Made by a program: the position numbers and the translations under genes. Positions 57,261-62,000 of a stretch of DNA of 62,000 nt are shown here, piece after piece. Below the pieces are notes generated by a model. The model was not told where the DNA came from and did no database searches. It worked only from the letters and a program-made list of their open reading frames with translations. The stretch's first letter is position 1, and each line of letters begins with the position of its first letter. The stretch is from Cryptomeria japonica. Its lineage: Eukaryota > Streptophyta > Pinopsida > Cupressales > Cupressaceae. The stretch covers positions 417,352,757 through 417,414,756 of the forward strand of contig NC_081415.1 in the NCBI RefSeq assembly GCF_030272615.1. Reading direction: 5' to 3'.

Positions 57261-60200
57261 ATACACTGGTGAACATGGGCTACATTCATAACTTAGTTGA
57301 AAACAAACTATGGCTTGAAGTATAACACATAGGTGAAAACCTGCGAAATAACAAAGTGAAACATAAGTGAAAATTCTTGTGGATCAATAGATCATCATAT
57401 ATCAATTCAAGGGGTTCCAAGGGTCACTAAAAACCTTGAAATTTGAACTTATTAGTCATAATATTTATGGCTTAAATAAAACCCCAAAGGCTACGAAATA
57501 TTCAACTACTTATTCATATGAAGTAATTTCGATGTTTATTAACGGAATTTAGTTCTTTAGTACTTATGGGGTTACCATTCAATTGGAACCTAAAACACAA
57601 TAACTACCCTAATCAAATCAAGTATGAGGAGTTAATATTCCAATAAAATACCTCTGATGGTAACTAAAGGAATGCCATCCATCGAGATATGTTCTTGACA
57701 TGGCAAATCAAGCGAGATAAATTTGACCTTAGACGAAGGTACCATAAACAAGATAAATAAGACTAAGACAGTTCAAGTTAAGTTTTAAGCTATGCGAAAT
57801 TATGATGGTTAAAAAGATCAAGACCGTCATTGGAGACATAAATGAGGAAGAATTAAAAGGAACTCTTGCGAATCTTAGATAGAAGCATTAACCTATACTA
57901 ATGACTAGGTACCTTAAGATTGTGGTCATGCTAGAGTTCTTATTAAGAGCATTTGTTGGACAATGTTGTAGCAATATAGTGGAGCTAGATTCGGATAACC
58001 CTAAAGATAAGAACTAAAATGATGAATGGAAATTCCCTTGATCAGAAAACCCTAGTAATACTATAGGTAAGTTAAATAAGGAAAAAGGAGGCATGAACTT
58101 TTTGGGTAAAGAACACGTATCTACAATAAACCCTAAGATCATCCATGGTTATATAATTGGGAAAACAAGCAAGTAAAACCTCAACTAGTTCCTTTATGGG
58201 AATATAATCTTGGAAAAATTAAATAATGGAAGAGAGAGTAGAGTTAATTTAGGAATCATACAAAAATCCCCATGGAAGTACAAGGGGTGTAAAAGAATTA
58301 AGATCTTATAATCTAGGAATAAGTAACTAATATTCATTCAGAAAACTAAGAAGAAAAGTGCAACCCAATCATGGTTAGCCACTAGGTGCCAGACAATATG
58401 TAACACAATTTAACTACTAGGCACAATCAAAGAAGCTTTGCAAATTTTGGCACTCAAGTGTGAAAGTATGTGAAAACATTAAGTATGGATGAAACAACGT
58501 GTAGAAGGAAATGGCTTAGGAAATGATAGTATAACAATAATATAATACCAAAGTTTAAATGAGGATTAGTTGGAAGTATAAAATATTTTATGAGAAAATT
58601 GATAAGGAGCCGAATTATGTGGTTAGCTAAGAATTTGGAAATTGTGGGAGTCTTAAGACATTGGTAATTGTTGGACATCCTTATGTTATACCATAATAGG
58701 GTAACTGGATATTAGGATGGAAAGATGGTTTGTTTAGATCCAAGAGATTGAAGGATGTGGTAGGTCGGAAATGGGCTAGTAAGTAAATATAAATAAGTAA
58801 TAAGGAATGAGATAAGTTCCCTTTTTACTAAATTTTAATTAAAAGGAGGGGTGTTGATCACTTTTCGAGTGCACACCCCCTTGATTTCATAGTTGCATAA
58901 GTAAAGTAGGAGAGGATAAGTCCACCCTCCCAGTTGTTGAAATATGTCATGGAATGTGTGGGTAGAAATTGTTGTCAACCATTATTGACCTTACTTGATA
59001 ATAATTCCACCCCAAATGGCTCGTAACCATAAGTGTTAGTAATTTGGCAACAAGCTCCTACCTAATGAAGGCAAGTGAATGTTAGAGGTGAAAATATAAG
59101 GAGTTGGCGTAAGGTGCTAAGAAAACAAATGATGTCCCTAGTAAAATTATTTGATTACATTATACAAACCCTAAATGGTTCTAAGTAAACAAGTGTTAAT
59201 TTTGTACTAAACTATCAACCAAGTGTGTAAGACATGAAAGTGTCGATACTTGAGCTGCCATGTATCATTGAATCAAGGTTTAGCATATTAAGATAAGTAA
59301 TGGAAGTTCAAGAAGAATGGACGGAGAATGGTAGAGTTAGTGCAATCACCTATTAGATATTATTATGGATGTTAATAACCCTAAAAAAAATATATATACA
59401 GTGGTTTATATTAGAAAGTGTTGCTGGTAATAGTAAGCACGTGAAGGTTAAAATGGAACATGATTTATTAAACGATTACGATCTCGTGTATAATAATTTA
59501 TTTCATAAATCAATAAAGGATTATAAAGAATCTAAGAACCTTAAGAGTCTAATAATCACTCCCTAACACTCTCAGGACACGTGATCTTGAGTGATGTGTT
59601 GCGGTTACTCCCTATAGCATGGCTAGAATGGTCATCTTGTCTTGATTTTGATTCGACTTTATTTTTTTTATTTTCCTTTGAATAGAATTGCATGACCTAG
59701 GGGCTAGTACTTTCTGTCTATTTTTTTTTTTATGATGAAAGGACCACTAAATTTATGTTTCTTTTTATTTGAGCTATGGCACTTGCCATGTTTCTAGTTT
59801 TAATATTTTGCAATTACCAGCATTTTTCTTCTTTTTAATGGACTTGGTAGAAGTAACTTGTATTTTGATTTTGTAAAGTGTTAAAGTGGTCATTTTGATG
59901 GTTGATATAACTAGTCCTAGTGATGTGATTTGTGTAAATGTCTATCATGTTCATCGAACCACTGATAGTGTGCCACAGGAGAATACCGTAAGGAGTGAAA
60001 TTAGGCACAAGAATTAACAAAGAATGTGTTTTATCAAATTAAGATAAAGGAAGGAATATCCTCCTAAGTAAAATTAATTGTGAGTAATCTGAAAGAGAAA
60101 AATTTATAACAATAGTGTGACCTAGACCTAATAAATTGTGAAAGTGATGATTGTCGACTAGTAAATTTAGCATGTGTATGGAGATGATTGCGTGGATGAT

Positions 60201-60863
60201 ATCTAAAATAAGTATTAATAATTCCCATCACTCACTTAGAATGGGATTGTTATGTACCTTAATGTTTGGAAATTGCGAATAATGTACCCTATGAAACTTA
60301 AACCTTGGTGCCTAGAAATATAAACATTGAAATCCCTGGTAGTAGAAAACTACCCTATATAAGGGTGGTATTGAAGAACCTAAATTTGAATTTGCCTTGT
60401 CACCTAATAAAGTTGGAAGAAATTATGCACCTAGGATGGTTTAACAAATATTTTATTAACACCCTAATGAGGTGCCTGGTTGTAGAGTAAGTAGATTCAT
60501 TGTAGATAAGTGTGATGTCATTTCCTAAGTAACCTGCATGGATGGGAACTACAGTAGGACAAACATGTTTTAAAACAAATCCTAAACAAAGTAGGACCCC
60601 TAGAAATTCAATATCTATAACCTTGACTGTGGGGGTTGATGTGTGTTGTTGATATAGTTTGGATGGCGCATTAATGTAATAAAAAAATACTAAGAATTTA
60701 ACCTTGTGCAGATAGTAAGTTAATTTCATAAATAAGTTGATTTTGGTATATCAACCTTCTAGTAGGCAAGATAAGATTTTGAGTAACTCATTGAAATTGT
60801 GGGAAATGTTATGTCCCTACCTCGCAATTCTACTCATGCGACTTCCAGGAGTAAGTCAAACTC
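57261..60863 (+). other. Element L internal region, no coding capacity seen
   Basis: 3.6 kb of AT-rich sequence with stops in all frames. No gag, protease, reverse transcriptase or integrase motif was found on either strand. A GAGGGGTGTTGATCACTTTT segment followed by ACACCCCC (about 58845-58880) can fold into a stem. The longest short ORFs (59369-59566, 60305-60490, 60729-60400 on the minus strand) have no family features. Confidence 0.7.
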
Positions 60864-60876
60864 TAGGGGAGGAGGA
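60864..60876 (+). promoter_or_regulatory. Element L polypurine tract
   Basis: AGGGGAGGAGGA directly precedes the second LTR. Confidence 0.78.
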
Positions 60877-62000
60877 TGTAACACCTTCCCCAAACCAAGC
60901 TTTGATTAACTTAGTTGACCATGTTTGACCCTATTTATAAATACTATATAATACAATAGAATGGACTGTGTCAGACCGATAGATTTGTGAGAAAAGAAAT
61001 TGAACCAAGTTATAGAGTTATTTCACTCGGTGGTGTATACTTCGATGTATTATGGATTTGAAATCCTAAAAGATCCATTGATTGGATAATCTTGATTTAA
61101 TGTATGTCAGCTATGTCTGGATTTTTGAACTTATATGATTCCATGAATTGGATAACATTGATGAATGTTGATGCTTCATTTATATGCTTTATGATATAGA
61201 ACTCTATATGATTCTAGAATAGGACAAATTGGAAATGATGTATGTCATTATTGGATTTGGAAGACTGTATGATGATGATAGAATTAGGATGTATGTTTTA
61301 TGTGTGGATCAAAATTATGAGAATTATGATAATTACTTATGTGGATATGAGATATATTGAATTGTTCAAATGTAAATTATATGTGATGTGTTTGATGTGT
61401 ATTCTAATTCATGTGCTTAATATTATACAAGGTTATTGGAAATTACTAATGTGCATTGAGTGGCGTAGGAAAAGATATCCATGTGACCATGGAAATATTA
61501 TGGAGAACCAAACCTAGACCTATGTATGTTCGTAAAGCCAGGGTTTGTCTATTTGTAGAGACAACACCCCGTTTGTGTTATATTTTATTCGTAATAGTAA
61601 ATGATGCATGTGTGTTAAGTGTTATTTAATTGATTTATGTAAAATCCACAAGAGATGATTTCATGTATAAATTTGTAAAAGTATTTTCTTTGTGTCACTT
61701 GACACATGTGTGGATTTATGTTTGAATTTTTAAATTTGTCTCTTGGTGGGAATTGTTTAACTATAGCTTTTTCAATTAATGTAATGAGATTCCATAAATG
61801 CCTTTGGTAAAGAATCTTTGGGATGGTCAACATAGGTTTGACCCGAAAATAAACTTCAGAGGGGTTAAAAAAGGGTTAAATGGACACCTAGGGGTAGTTT
61901 AATAGGGTTTCCTAAAGCCCATAAGGTATACCTAAGGGTTAGGGGTAATTTAAGGCAAGTTTCTACTCCCATGTGACCTTTTAGACACCCTAAAAAGTGA
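60877..62000 (+). repeat. Element L 3' LTR (partial, cut by window end)
   Basis: 1124 bp of the second LTR. It differs from the first copy at five positions that I can see, all within the first 75 bases; the remainder reads identical. Confidence 0.92.

Larger units (their letters stand above)
52544..62000 (+). mobile_element. LARD-like large LTR retrotransposon derivative L (cut by window end)
   Basis: A direct repeat with a constant offset of 8333 bp joins 52544-53667 to 60877-62000. The first copy starts TGTAAGGCC and the second TGTAACACC. An initiator-Met primer site at 57240 places the 5' LTR end at 57236, giving an LTR of about 4.69 kb and an internal region of 3.64 kb. No retroelement protein domain is recognisable internally. 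These proportions match LARD elements. The TGTAACACC start and TTTTGGTATTAGAGC site suggest derivation from a Del/Tekay-type chromovirus, which is inference. Confidence 0.8.

Noticed and set aside
58845-58880. Purine tract followed by TGTTGATCAC, resembling a polypurine tract plus LTR start
   Set aside because: No matching second LTR or primer site was found; it may simply be a stem-forming segment.

Overview
This is AT-rich plant nuclear DNA made almost entirely of nested, mostly decayed transposable elements. I see no intact host gene. The evidence for a plant is Ty1-copia and Ty3-gypsy LTR elements primed from plant-type initiator-tRNA sites, an L1-type LINE with DUF4283 and RNase H domains, a plant mobile domain ORF, a plastid trnL-CAA fragment and a flavanone-3-hydroxylase-like exon pair. 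The repeat load, and two gag-like ORFs of a kind I associate with conifer predicted proteins, suggest a gymnosperm. That last point is inference from memory and unverified.

Layout. 1-488: unassigned AT-rich DNA. 489-4930 (-): copia element A, truncated before its RNase H and split by a plastid-derived insert at about 1791-2396; its upstream LTR abuts a 2-oxoglutarate dioxygenase pseudogene (5190-5735, +). 6113-13138 (+): copia element B, complete in layout with two LTRs of about 1.2 kb but full of stops and frameshifts. 14263-25432 (+): a young Ty3-gypsy element G with 750-bp LTRs differing at 9 positions and a 5-bp target duplication (ATCAT). It keeps gag, a protease remnant, the integrase tail and an antisense plant-mobile-domain ORF, but has lost reverse transcriptase and the integrase core. 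Element G sits inside an older copia element C, whose LTR end, primer site and gag remnants continue at 25438-27430 and perhaps at 33437-33700.

28485-32990 holds the most unusual sequence: about 4.5 kb of degenerate repeats built on a GGGGTC-containing motif in alternating orientation, forming many long imperfect palindromes. 33940-41230 (-): an L1-type LINE with ORF1, ORF2 and an extra gag-like ORF downstream of ORF2. 41397-42485 (+): a second gag-like ORF with in-frame stops. 43150-43705: an LTR remnant. 45363-45915: CT-rich low complexity. 46017-46310: a MITE. 47576-48500: a degenerate tandem repeat of about 290 bp. 48600-50840 (+): a decayed pogo-like transposase.

52544 to the window end is a large element L with an LTR of about 4.7 kb, an internal region of about 3.6 kb without recognisable coding capacity, and a second LTR cut by the window edge. 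Its dimensions fit a large retrotransposon derivative (LARD). Its LTR carries a row of hairpins in a GC-rich island.

No gene here looks able to act alone. The two youngest insertions (G and L) lack the enzymes for their own mobility and must have been copied by proteins from elsewhere in the genome.
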